64,000 nt of DNA, taken from assembly GCA_946185305.1 (NCBI GenBank), contig CAMHJE010000003.1, positions 16,253-80,252 on the forward strand, written 5' to 3'. Positions 41,046 through 49,497 of the stretch are shown here, piece after piece. Each line of letters begins with the position of its first letter. The first letter of the stretch is position 1. The translations under genes were made by a program, and so were the position numbers. The notes beneath the pieces were generated by a model. The model ran no database searches, had not been told where the DNA came from, and worked only from the letters and a program-made list of their open reading frames with translations. The DNA is from UBA3792 sp946185305 (GTDB lineage Bacteria > Bacillota > Clostridia > Christensenellales > CAG-138).

Positions 41046-42284
41046 ATGGATCGTTTCAAAACGGGAAATTTCATAGCGAAGCTGCGAAGCGAACGCGGCA
41101 TGACGCAGACGGAGGCTGCCGAAAAATTGGGCGTCTCCAATAAAACGGTTTCCCGCTGGGAGAACGGTCAGACGCTGCCCGACTTTGAGCAGATGCAGAA
41201 GCTGTGCGAGCTGTATGACGTGCGGATCGAGGAAATCTTGGCGGGGGAACGAATATCTTCCAAAGCGGAAACGGTCGCGCCGCCGGAACCGCCTGCGCAG
41301 ACGCCGGAGAAGCCGCAAAAGCGGTCGGCGCTGCTTCGCACCGCATGGAGCAGCGCGCTGTTCGGCGCCGTGATCGGCTGTGCGGCGATGGCGCTGCTGG
41401 TGACGCTGCTGTTCCACCCCACAAAGGCGAGCTGCGGCGCGGCGCAACCCTTGCCGAACGCGACCGAGGCAGGTGCATCCGCAGCGCAGACGCAGAACGC
41501 AGAGCCGTCGGCGGCGACGGAGGAAACCGAACCAACGCCGTCTGCGCCGAGTCTGCAGGAGGCTAAGCGCCGGGCGGCAGAGGACGCGGCGAATCTCCCC
41601 GCAGAAACGCCGCAGCCGACAAGCCGGGCAGCGCGCGGTTCGCTCGGCCGGGAAAGGCAGCCACTCACGGTGAATGATTTTCCGGAGGCGTTCCGGGAAA
41701 GACGGTTGAGCGACGGGGAATTAGAGGCGCTTCGCTCTATGCCGCCGGCCGTGCTGCGCGAGCGCATCTCCACGGTGGCGGACATGGTGACATGGTTCAA
41801 CCTCATGGACCCCGATATCTGGGATTCCAACGTTATTTCGATTCCGCGCACCGGCGTTTACTATTATCTGAAGCCGGAGGAGCAGCTGCGACAGATGGAC
41901 TTTGCTTCGGACAGCCTTGCGCTTTCGTGCGCATGGTTGATTCAGGAGGATTATGAGGGTCTATGCGTGCTGTACGTCAACGGCGTCAACTGCATGAACA
42001 ACATGTGTGTTGCCGTTCCGAACGACGACGGCTGGCTTGTGTTCGATCCGGCGGCGTTTACGTATCACGGCTCCGAAAACGGCGCTTTGGACTGCGTGTG
42101 CGTGCAGGCGCTTGAGGACCTGTATCCGATATTGGACCGGTTCAACGTTCTGCATCACGAATATTTAATGCCGATCAGCGTGATCGAAAACCTGGAGCAA
42201 GAGGTAGCCTTCTACGAAAACGTCGAAGAAAAATACCTGTGCGCAGATACCGACGCTGTCGAGCTGGCAAGAAAAGGAAACTGA
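41046..42284 (+). CDS. XRE-type DNA-binding protein with membrane helix and extracellular transglutaminase-like domain
   Basis: This 412-residue protein joins three parts: a cytoplasmic XRE helix-turn-helix (about 5-65: RSERGMTQTEAAEKLGVSN, KTVSRWENG), one membrane helix (about 100-122) and an extracellular domain of about 200 residues. That domain resembles a transglutaminase-like fold: a Cys in SLALSCAWLIQED and an Asp in WLVFDPAAF fit, but the usual His is replaced (CMNNMCVAV), so it may bind rather than cut. The arrangement suggests a one-component membrane sensor. Two further XRE genes follow, then the LRR protein. Confidence 0.75.
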   Translation: MDRFKTGNFIAKLRSERGMTQTEAAEKLGVSNKTVSRWENGQTLPDFEQMQKLCELYDVRIEEILAGERISSKAETVAPPEPPAQTPEKPQKRSALLRTAWSSALFGAVIGCAAMALLVTLLFHPTKASCGAAQPLPNATEAGASAAQTQNAEPSAATEETEPTPSAPSLQEAKRRAAEDAANLPAETPQPTSRAARGSLGRERQPLTVNDFPEAFRERRLSDGELEALRSMPPAVLRERISTVADMVTWFNLMDPDIWDSNVISIPRTGVYYYLKPEEQLRQMDFASDSLALSCAWLIQEDYEGLCVLYVNGVNCMNNMCVAVPNDDGWLVFDPAAFTYHGSENGALDCVCVQALEDLYPILDRFNVLHHEYLMPISVIENLEQEVAFYENVEEKYLCADTDAVELARKGN

Positions 42285-42305
42285 AAAAATTGCAATCATA
42301 CCCAT

Positions 42306-42336
42306 GCACCCGGAATACCCTTGCCGGGTGCTTTTC
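42306..42336 (+). terminator. Intrinsic terminator after the XRE-membrane protein
   Basis: GCACCCGG (42306-42313) pairs with CCGGGTGC (42324-42331), then TTTTC. Confidence 0.8.
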
Positions 42337-42414
42337 TTTCGGGAAAGAGCCGGACAGGACAGAGCTGACCGCGAAAATTCCCACAAAATGTCCCTTTTGA
42401 ACCGCAAATTCGTT

Positions 42415-42432
42415 CTTTGTGTCCTTTACTTT
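42415..42432 (+). repeat. First copy of an 18-bp element upstream of an XRE gene
   Basis: CTTTGTGTCCTTTACTTT at 42415-42432, 58 bases before the ATG at 42491. An identical copy is at 42774-42791, and a looser copy (ATGTCCCTTTT, about 42388-42398) lies just upstream. Likely a shared regulatory site. Confidence 0.7.
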
Positions 42433-42490
42433 CGGGGCAGGAAAGTTATCATTTCTATATATAAACTTCGGAACGAAGCGAGAGGGCGGA

Positions 42491-42721
42491 ATGGACAAGC
42501 GGAAGATTGGAAGATACCTTTCGGAAAAACGAAAGCAGATGGGAATGACGCAGGCGCAGCTTGCGGAAATACTGGACGTATCCAATAAGACGATCTCCCG
42601 GTGGGAGCGCGGCATCAATTTGCCGGATTACGATCAAGTTCTGAAGGCATGCCGCTTGTTTCGCGTCAATGCGCGCGACTTTCTGACAGGCGGCGGGGAA
42701 ACGACAAAAGAATCATTCTGA
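42491..42721 (+). CDS. Small XRE-family regulator
   Basis: This 76-residue protein is little more than one helix-turn-helix (about 8-62: RKQMGMTQAQLAEILDVSN, KTISRWERG, LPDYDQVLKACRLF), with a short tail. Such small regulators often control their own promoter and neighbours. GAGGGCGG precedes the ATG. It resembles the third XRE protein over its whole length; both begin MDK. It has its own terminator and shares an 18-bp upstream element with it. Confidence 0.85.
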   Translation: MDKRKIGRYLSEKRKQMGMTQAQLAEILDVSNKTISRWERGINLPDYDQVLKACRLFRVNARDFLTGGGETTKESF

Positions 42722-42729
42722 TGCATACA

Positions 42730-42750
42730 GCGCCCGAACAGGGCGCTTTT
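42730..42750 (+). terminator. Intrinsic terminator after the second XRE gene
   Basis: GCGCCC (42730-42735) pairs with GGGCGC (42741-42746) over a 5-base loop, then TTTT. Confidence 0.75.
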
Positions 42751-42773
42751 GCAATCTGTTCATCAGATTCGCA

Positions 42774-42791
42774 CTTTGTGTCCTTTACTTT
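42774..42791 (+). repeat. Second copy of the 18-bp element, overlapping a possible promoter
   Basis: CTTTGTGTCCTTTACTTT at 42774-42791, 59 bases before the ATG at 42851. TTTACT (42784-42789), 16 bases, TATATT (42806-42811) could be a promoter, which would put the element over the -35 region. Confidence 0.7.
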
Positions 42792-42850
42792 TTTCTTGTT
42801 TCTTTTATATTGAAAATGAATACGTATCAAAAACGGAGTGAGCATACGGG

Positions 42851-43114
42851 ATGGATAAAATCAAGATCGGGCAGTTTATCACGATGCATCGGAGGCGGCT
42901 GGGCATGACGCAAGCGGAGCTTGCCAAGCTGCTGGGCGTTTCCAACAAGAAGGTATCGCGCTGGGAACGCGGCCTGCATGTCCCCAATTACGATGATGTT
43001 TTGAACGCAAGCGAGCTATTCGGCGTCAGCGTGGAGGACTTTATCACGGGCAATCTGGACGCGGAACACCGCAAGCGGCAAAGAGGTGCAGCTCAAGGTC
43101 GTTTCAAAGGATGA
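42851..43114 (+). CDS. Small XRE-family regulator, 3' end overlapping the LRR gene
   Basis: The 87-residue protein has the same helix-turn-helix as the previous gene (RRRLGMTQAELAKLLGVSN, KKVSRWERG). Its last 15 residues (HRKRQRGAAQGRFKG) are unlike its paralogue and fall where the large SusF/LRR frame opens, so they may be an artefact of a junction. GGAGTGAGC lies upstream, the ATG follows ACGGG. There is no terminator between it and the LRR frame. Confidence 0.8.
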   Translation: MDKIKIGQFITMHRRRLGMTQAELAKLLGVSNKKVSRWERGLHVPNYDDVLNASELFGVSVEDFITGNLDAEHRKRQRGAAQGRFKG

Positions 43115-46100
43115 GAACGATAACGATAACGAGCTTAGGATTGCGATCCTGATGGCAGGGGAGGCGCAGGGCGGTGACCCCGACAACCCGGACGAGCCGT
43201 ATGAGATTCATTCTTGGAGCGTGATCGGGGGCATTTGCGGCACGAATTGGGATTACGATTTCCCGATGACGGAGACCGAAGAGGGCTCCGGCGTTTGGGT
43301 TTCCGCTACGCTTGGGCTTTATGCGAACGAGGAATTCAAAGTGCGTGCCAACGGCGATTGGGTGGTAAACTACGGACCGTTGCCCGAAGCCGGTCGGGAT
43401 AACTGCTGGGTAGAGGAGGACGGCGTCTATATCGTGCGGTTGGATCTGAACACAGAGACGCCCGTGCCGGTGGCAGAGAAGCAGGAGGGCGTCGAAGCGG
43501 AATACCCGCATAACTACGGCGACGAATCTTGGAGCGTGGCCGGAACGATCTGCGGCACAAATTGGGATGTCTATTTTCCGATGACGGAGACCGAGGAAGG
43601 CTCCGGTGTTTGGATGACAGAGCTGCTGACGCTTAACGCCGGCGAAGAACTGAAGGCGTTCCGTTCCGAAAACCCGGAGGAAAGCTTCGGCATGACGATG
43701 CGCCGCTTGATGCGAAACGGCGACAGCCTGGTGGTTCCGGCAGACGGTGAATATGTTGTCACGATACAGATCTATGAAGGGACGATCACGCTGACAAACG
43801 CAGCGGGAGAAGTGGTTTTGCCGGTGCCGCTGGAGCCATCGGACGACCCGGACTTTATTGACTTCGGCGGCGGAGAGTTTCCGTATTTTCCGGAGGAGCA
43901 AGCGGACGAATATCCCGATGTTTCCGGCCTGACGGATGATCCGGATAAGCGCGTTTACCTGAATGAAGACAATTTCCCGGACAGGATGTTCCGAAACTGG
44001 TTGATTTCGGGGGACGAGCGCCCGGAATATACAACGGTGACGCAAGAGGACGGAACCGTTACGCGATATTACACCGACGGGCAGGCGAAATCGGTCACGC
44101 ATTTGCATGTAGAAGGCCGGGAGATTGCAAGCCTTGCGGGCATTGCCTATTTTCCAAACCTCACGCACCTGTATTGCGGGCAGAGATGGGACGAGTTCGA
44201 AACGATCAGTAATTATCTGACGGAGCTGGATCTGTCGCACAATACGAAGCTCGTCTGCCTTTCCTTGGAGAACAACCTGCTGACAGCATTGGATGTTTCC
44301 ATGCTCCCGGCGCTGAAATCGCTTGCCTGCGGGAACAACCCACGACTGACGGCGCTGACGGTCGGGAGTCATGCAAAGCTGCATTATCTGTCCTGCAAAA
44401 ATGCTGCGCTTACTGCGCTGGATGTTTCGGGCTGCACGGGGCTGACAGAGCTGGATTGCTCTTTCAATCCGCTGCGCTCGCTGACGCTGACGCCCTCGAT
44501 GGAGCAGCTGAACTGCAGCAGCTGCAGCTTGACAGAATTGGACGTTTCCGTGCTGCCGCAGCTGACATGGCTGGATTGTGCGCAGAATCAGCTGACGACA
44601 TTGGATGTTTCCTCCAATGCTGCGTTAAAGACGCTCTGTGTCAACGGGAACGCCTTGACGGAAGTGAATCTTTCGCAGAACGAAAGCCTTGCGGTGCTGA
44701 ACTGCTACGGCAACAAAATTCCGATCACCGGGTATACGCTTCCCCCGCACGAGATCAGCGGCTATATCGAGGTGCAAGGCATCCGTGCGGAGCGGCAAAG
44801 CGACATGGATCTTTACACGGTTGCGTTGGATCAGCTTGCGCCGCTGCTGACGGAAGCGGATTATCCGCACCTGCGGCTTCGCCAAACGTCGGAAGCAGGG
44901 TATGATTTCGCCGCCGGCGGCAGCATCCTGCGGCTGATCCAGCTCCAAAGGGGCTGGCATTGGGTAGTGGATCTTGTGGTCGAGCGGGAAAACGGGACGA
45001 CGTTCGTATTCGGCTTCCCGCCGGTTTATGAGAACCCCGATATTCTTCCGACAGAGAGCGGAGAGGTGATTCCGATCGACGCCGAGCATTTCCCGGACGA
45101 TGCGTTCCGCGCCTACCTTCTCAATGAACTGACGGAGTATTACTATCCGGCGGACGAAACACACGCAACGCCGTACTTCACAACAGAAAGCGCGCTGCTG
45201 GTGGAGATGATCAATTGTGAGGGAATGGGCGTTCGCTCGCTGCAGGGCATTGAGATTTTCACCAATATCACAGCGCTTAAATGTGGCTCGAGCTATATAG
45301 AATATCCGGATCAAAAAACGTTTTGGGGACAGAACGAACTGACGACGTTGGATGTGAGCATGTTCCCGCACCTGCAGCATCTTTCCTGCAACGGCAACAA
45401 GCTGACAGAGCTGGATGTTTCCCACAATACAGAGCTTGAGGATCTGATCACCTTCGATATGAAGACGCTGACCTCGCTGGATGTGACCAGGCTGCCGAAG
45501 CTTTCATTTTTGCAATGTCATAACAGCGGATTGACAAGCCTCGATCTGTCGAACAATCCGAATTTGACATACCTGGATTGTCAGCGGAACGAGCTGACCT
45601 CGCTTGCGGTGGCCGATAAGCCGGAGCTTTGGCATATCAGCTGCGAGTTGAACCGCTTGACTTCGCTGACGCTTCGCGGCTTGCCGTCGCTGACAGAGCT
45701 GAACTGCAGCGGCAACGCGCTCTGCATACAGACGCTTGATCTGTCCGAATGTCCGGCGCTCGAAACGGCAAGCATCGGCATCGCCTGGAAGGAAGAAAAC
45801 GGCAATTGGACTTCTTACCGCAACAGCATCAATGTACTGGTGCTGGCGAATAATGCGAACCTGCGGAGACTGGATTGCGCGTATTGCGGCCTGGCCGATA
45901 TTACGTATGACGCCTCCGCTGCACATGCGGCAAAGCAGAGCTTGCAGAGCGGAACGGTGATGCGGCTTTCCGCACGACGGGCGCCGGAAGCGGCAAAAAC
46001 CGAAGCGCAGAACGCTGTATACATGCTGGAATCCTTGGATTGCAGTCATAATGATCTGTCCAGTCTGGATATGAGTCGGCTGACCATGCTGACGAATCTG

Positions 46101-47012
46101 GAATGCAGCGGCAATCCAAACATGCGGGCCCTCGATTTATCGGAAAACACGGCGCTGGTTGCGGTTCGACTGGATTCCGAAGCGGCTGCCAATACGGTGT
46201 TCGCAGACGGCGCTATGCCCTATACGATTCACGCGATGGTATGGGAGCGGCATGCCGAATCGGGAGAGAAGGAGCTGGTGCAAAAGGCGATCGCCGTAAG
46301 CGCCGAGGAAGATCCGTTCTGGTGCCTGCAAACGTATGACAGCGCCGTGCTTGTGGATAACACCGGCGATAAGAAAACGGCCGTCGCCGCGTATTATAAG
46401 TTAACGGATACCATTCCGCAAAACATGCTGCCGGAAACGACACAAACGCTCTTTGCCGGCTGGTTTACGGATGCGGACTATGCAGAGTCCGGCAGAAATA
46501 ACGACGGCGCGTATGCCAAGTTCGTTGATGCGAACGTGCTGCGGGTCGGCGTGCAGTTCCGCAAGCCGTCGAGCTCCGGCGTGGAGGGAACGTCCGATAT
46601 GCGGCTGATCACCTCGCTGCCGGGCAAGGACGGGGAGATGTACGGCACCATAGCGGCCGTGGGCTTCCGGCTGGAACGGCTCAACCCGGAGGACGGGAGC
46701 GCGATCCTGACGGTTGCAGACGTTGCGTTCAGCGAGGAGATCTATCCCTACGTGACCGGCAATACGGAGGACGGCACCAAGCAGGTGACGCCGGACGCGT
46801 TCTGCGCGGATTCCGTCAAGGTCGCGGCGCTGTCGGTGCGGAAGATGCCCAACTCGTTCTTCGATGAGGAGATTCCATTCCGCGTCACACCGTATATGGT
46901 ACTGGAGGACGGAACGAAGGTGGAGGGCCGAGCGGTACAGTTTATGACCTGCTATGACGAAAAAGGCGTTTCCGCGATCAAGCCATTTGTTCCGACGAAT
47001 CAAGGAGATTAA
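43086..47012 (+). CDS. Large SusF-like/leucine-rich-repeat protein, apparently 5'-truncated
   Basis: This product of about 1300 residues has two SusE/SusF-type beta-sandwich units at about 40-130 and 140-235 (WSVIGGICGTNWDYDFPM and WSVAGTICGTNWDVYFPM), two leucine-rich-repeat blocks (about 330-530 and 700-950) with a LxxLxCxxNxLTxLDxS pattern, a NlpC-free beta-rich C-terminal domain and no wall anchor. SusF-like units bind starch; LRR solenoids bind proteins. It has no signal peptide and no ATG: the frame opens inside the XRE gene, with only a GTG at 43086 lacking a spaced ribosome binding site, and the next ATG at 43152. It was probably secreted once and has lost its 5' end, or is made by coupling. 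Confidence 0.65.
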   Translation: MQLKVVSKDENDNDNELRIAILMAGEAQGGDPDNPDEPYEIHSWSVIGGICGTNWDYDFPMTETEEGSGVWVSATLGLYANEEFKVRANGDWVVNYGPLPEAGRDNCWVEEDGVYIVRLDLNTETPVPVAEKQEGVEAEYPHNYGDESWSVAGTICGTNWDVYFPMTETEEGSGVWMTELLTLNAGEELKAFRSENPEESFGMTMRRLMRNGDSLVVPADGEYVVTIQIYEGTITLTNAAGEVVLPVPLEPSDDPDFIDFGGGEFPYFPEEQADEYPDVSGLTDDPDKRVYLNEDNFPDRMFRNWLISGDERPEYTTVTQEDGTVTRYYTDGQAKSVTHLHVEGREIASLAGIAYFPNLTHLYCGQRWDEFETISNYLTELDLSHNTKLVCLSLENNLLTALDVSMLPALKSLACGNNPRLTALTVGSHAKLHYLSCKNAALTALDVSGCTGLTELDCSFNPLRSLTLTPSMEQLNCSSCSLTELDVSVLPQLTWLDCAQNQLTTLDVSSNAALKTLCVNGNALTEVNLSQNESLAVLNCYGNKIPITGYTLPPHEISGYIEVQGIRAERQSDMDLYTVALDQLAPLLTEADYPHLRLRQTSEAGYDFAAGGSILRLIQLQRGWHWVVDLVVERENGTTFVFGFPPVYENPDILPTESGEVIPIDAEHFPDDAFRAYLLNELTEYYYPADETHATPYFTTESALLVEMINCEGMGVRSLQGIEIFTNITALKCGSSYIEYPDQKTFWGQNELTTLDVSMFPHLQHLSCNGNKLTELDVSHNTELEDLITFDMKTLTSLDVTRLPKLSFLQCHNSGLTSLDLSNNPNLTYLDCQRNELTSLAVADKPELWHISCELNRLTSLTLRGLPSLTELNCSGNALCIQTLDLSECPALETASIGIAWKEENGNWTSYRNSINVLVLANNANLRRLDCAYCGLADITYDASAAHAAKQSLQSGTVMRLSARRAPEAAKTEAQNAVYMLESLDCSHNDLSSLDMSRLTMLTNLECSGNPNMRALDLSENTALVAVRLDSEAAANTVFADGAMPYTIHAMVWERHAESGEKELVQKAIAVSAEEDPFWCLQTYDSAVLVDNTGDKKTAVAAYYKLTDTIPQNMLPETTQTLFAGWFTDADYAESGRNNDGAYAKFVDANVLRVGVQFRKPSSSGVEGTSDMRLITSLPGKDGEMYGTIAAVGFRLERLNPEDGSAILTVADVAFSEEIYPYVTGNTEDGTKQVTPDAFCADSVKVAALSVRKMPNSFFDEEIPFRVTPYMVLEDGTKVEGRAVQFMTCYDEKGVSAIKPFVPTNQGD

Positions 47013-47026
47013 AAGAGGTGTTTGAA

Positions 47027-47149
47027 ATGAAGAAGCAGACATACGAAAAGCCGGTGACAGAGATCGTTTGGCTGGAGGGAGAGGATGTTATCACGGCATC
47101 CGGAGATCATATAACAGACGATGCAATTTGGGAAACCCCAAAGCCGTAA
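47027..47149 (+). CDS. 40-residue peptide gene of the ExxDVITAS type
   Basis: The ATG at 47027 follows AGAGGTG at ideal spacing, and the frame ends at 47149. The peptide has a basic start (MKKQTYEKPVTEI), then VWLEGEDVITASGD and an acidic, aromatic end (DDAIWETPKP). From memory, short proteins with K-x-Y-x-x-P-x-x-E and EDVITxS recur across gut Firmicutes with unknown role; I have not verified this. It could be a precursor or secreted signal peptide, but no maturation enzyme lies nearby. It sits 14 bases after the LRR gene and 10 before a membrane-anchored Pro-Thr protein. Confidence 0.65.
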   Translation: MKKQTYEKPVTEIVWLEGEDVITASGDHITDDAIWETPKP

Positions 47150-47159
47150 AGCAACAAAA

Positions 47160-47765
47160 ATGAACAGAACACAAATCCGCATTCTGCTGTTGCTCATCGC
47201 CGTTGCCGTCGTCTGCGCCGTCGTCTTCTGCACGGTTTGGCTGCTGCGCGGCGCCTGTCAAACGCAGCCCGAGGCAGCGTTGCAGCCGGAGCCAACGCAG
47301 GCAGCCCCGCAAAGCGACACGCCAACAGCGACCGCCACGGCTGTCGTGATCGAGCTTCCCGCTTCGGAAGCGCCTGCGACGCCGTCGGCAAGCGATATCG
47401 CAACGGAAAACATGGCAACCGAAACGCCGATGCCTACCGCCGCGCCAAAGGAACCGACGCCCGCGCCGACGGACGCGGCCCCGCCCGCACAGGGGACGAG
47501 TGCACCGAAACGGCCGACAGTCACACCCGAAAGCGCAACGCCCGCGCCGACGCCGACCGCCGTGCCGCCCGCAGCGGAGGAAACGGCACAACCGAGTTTC
47601 TCGCCGGATGTTGCGCCGACGGCGACACCGAACCCGACAGAGCAGTCCTCAGCCGTGCCGACCCCGACCGCAACCCCGCAGCCGACCCCGATGGATGAGG
47701 CGTCGCCCACACCGGCAGCCACGCCTGCGGACGATGATGGATGGGGCGACGTTTTCTGGCCGTAA
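47160..47765 (+). CDS. Membrane-anchored Pro-Thr-rich protein
   Basis: The 201-residue protein has an N-terminal membrane helix (about 6-28: IRILLLLIAVAVVCAVV), then about 160 residues of Pro/Thr/Ala repeats outside the membrane and the terminal motif DDDGWGDVFWP. No folded domain is visible. The ending is acidic and aromatic like that of the short peptide just upstream, which may be coincidence. It probably works as a stalk or spacer. Co-transcription with the LRR and peptide genes is likely. Confidence 0.65.
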   Translation: MNRTQIRILLLLIAVAVVCAVVFCTVWLLRGACQTQPEAALQPEPTQAAPQSDTPTATATAVVIELPASEAPATPSASDIATENMATETPMPTAAPKEPTPAPTDAAPPAQGTSAPKRPTVTPESATPAPTPTAVPPAAEETAQPSFSPDVAPTATPNPTEQSSAVPTPTATPQPTPMDEASPTPAATPADDDGWGDVFWP

Positions 47766-47832
47766 GGCGAATGGATCACAGCAACCGCCGCCGGCGCGGA
47801 CTGTGACAGAAGTTAACATACCAAGCATACAT

Positions 47833-47874
47833 AAGCTGTCAAGGAACCCGCAAGGGCTTCTTGGCAGCTTTTTG
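47833..47874 (+). terminator. Intrinsic terminator of the LRR-peptide-stalk unit
   Basis: AAGCTGTCAAG (47833-47843) pairs with CTTGGCAGCTT (47860-47870) around a nested CCC/GGG hairpin, then TTTG. Confidence 0.85.
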
Positions 47875-48344
47875 TATCGGAGAATGGAAAAGACAACGGA
47901 AACAATATAGGAAAAGATATAAAGACGGCAACTCCTCAAAAAGTTTACATTTCCCACGGAGAAGTGTTTTCAGGATATCCGTCAACAAAAATGTGTGTCG
48001 CTACAGCTCGATCCGTTTGGAGAGAGGACAGTTTTGGAAAATGCGGTGATACGCCGTAAAGAAAGCGCGCATGGTGTTTTCTATGTCGCATGGCGACGGG
48101 AATACCGATATATGGCAGAATTTTCGGAAAAACAGAGACTTTTTCGGATAAACAGAGCGACAACTAACAGAACTTGAAAAGACAACCGGGAGGAAGAAAC
48201 CGAGGAAGGCAAAGTTGCCGTACCGAGAAAAGCAAATCAGGACACTTTTACCGAAAGAAAAGAGAGCGGCGCGGGAGAAAAGGTACATGCGGGGAGGAGA
48301 GAAACGGGACAGGGGAAAGCCGTTGAATTTGCCGCAATTGATGG
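47875..48344. other. Intergenic region, purine-rich, no gene seen
   Basis: The 470 bases between the terminator and the cell-wall cluster promoter hold no convincing gene. About 48170-48330 is rich in A and G on the plus strand (runs such as GGGGAGGAGAGAAACGGGA). Frames here lack ribosome binding sites and family motifs. mraZ, which often heads this cluster, is absent. Confidence 0.55.
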
Positions 48345-48373
48345 GTGACAAAGCGGCAATTTGGGTGTATAAT
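48345..48373 (+). promoter_or_regulatory. Promoter for the division and cell-wall cluster
   Basis: GTGACA (48345-48350), 17 bases, consensus TATAAT (48368-48373), giving a leader of about 80 bases before rsmH. It is the only strong promoter seen ahead of the cluster. Confidence 0.65.
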
Positions 48374-48457
48374 GCCATACGTAATAATGTAGTCCTATAC
48401 CCTTTTGGTTTGGTGCGCTCTTTTTTGGGCGGAGGGACGGCGGAAAGGAGCCTGCGG

Positions 48458-49402
48458 ATGGAGACGAACGCGTTTCATCATGTGCCGATCATGGTGCGCG
48501 AGGTGCTGTCTCTGCTCGCGCCGGAGCGCGGCGGCGTGTTCGTAGACGGCACGCTCGGCGGCGGCGGACATGCGGAAGCGGTGCTAAACGCGCTGCCGGA
48601 GGACGGGCGGCTTTTCGGCATCGACCGCGACGACGAAGCCCTTGCCGCGGCGGGCGCAAGGCTTGCGCCGTTCGGAGAGCGGTTCACCGCAATCAAAGGA
48701 AACTTTTTTGAGATGAAGCCGCTGCTTGCGGCAAAGGGCGTCGAGCGTGTCGATGGCATCCTGCTTGATCTCGGCGTTTCGTCGCATCAGCTGGACAAGG
48801 CCGAGCGCGGGTTTTCGTATAAGGCCGAAGCGCCGCTCGATATGCGCATGGATCAAACCGCGCCGCTCGACGCGTACACGGTCGTGAATACGTGGCCGAA
48901 GGACGAGCTGGTGCATATCTTTTATGAATACGGCGAGGAACGCTTTTCGCAGCGCATTGCGGAGCGGATCGTTTCCGAGCGGCAACGGCACGCCATCGAA
49001 ACGACGACCGAGCTGGCGGCGCTTGTGAAGGATGCAATCCCGGCCAAGTTCCGCAACGAGCCGCAGCATCCGGCGCGGCGTGTGTTTCAGGCGATCCGCA
49101 TTGCGGTCAACGGCGAGCTGGACGGGCTTTCGGACGCGATCGACAGCGCGGCAAGCCTCTTAAACCCCGGCGGGCGGCTTGCAATCCTCACGTTCCATTC
49201 GCTCGAGGATCGCATTGTGAAAAACGCGTTCCGGCGGATGGAGAATCCTTGCACGTGCCCGAAATCTGCGCCGGTCTGCATCTGCGGCAAAAAGCCGACT
49301 GCGCGCGTGCTCACGCGGCATCCGCTGACGGCGGACGAGAACGAGCAAACGGAAAACACGCGGTCCACCTGCGCCAAGCTTCGGGCGATCGAAAAGCTCT
49401 GA
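48458..49402 (+). CDS. rsmH: 16S rRNA m4C1402 methyltransferase
   Basis: RsmH (MraW, 314 residues) methylates N4 of C1402 in 16S rRNA. The SAM site is FVDGTLGGGGHAEAVL, then GIDRDDEAL; LLDLGVSSHQLD and ERGFSY follow, with FHSLEDRIVK near the C-terminus, all conserved in RsmH. GGAAAGGAG precedes the ATG at 48458. The frame stays open 81 codons further upstream, but that stretch is purine-rich and not conserved in style. Confidence 0.95.
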   Translation: METNAFHHVPIMVREVLSLLAPERGGVFVDGTLGGGGHAEAVLNALPEDGRLFGIDRDDEALAAAGARLAPFGERFTAIKGNFFEMKPLLAAKGVERVDGILLDLGVSSHQLDKAERGFSYKAEAPLDMRMDQTAPLDAYTVVNTWPKDELVHIFYEYGEERFSQRIAERIVSERQRHAIETTTELAALVKDAIPAKFRNEPQHPARRVFQAIRIAVNGELDGLSDAIDSAASLLNPGGRLAILTFHSLEDRIVKNAFRRMENPCTCPKSAPVCICGKKPTARVLTRHPLTADENEQTENTRSTCAKLRAIEKL

Positions 49403-49497
49403 GCATATCGGCGGCGGCCGCAGAATAGGATGGGGGAAGAAGGACCCCCTTGGCATTTCCTTCCTAATGAATAAGCCTCACGGCGGAAAGGAGCAGC

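Noticed and set aside
48001..48378. A 125-codon open frame on the minus strand upstream of rsmH
   Set aside because: No ribosome binding site, skewed composition from the purine-rich strand, and it crosses the promoter.
48215..48457. N-terminal extension of RsmH by 81 codons
   Set aside because: It crosses the strong promoter and purine-rich spacer; RsmH homologues begin near HVPIMVREV.
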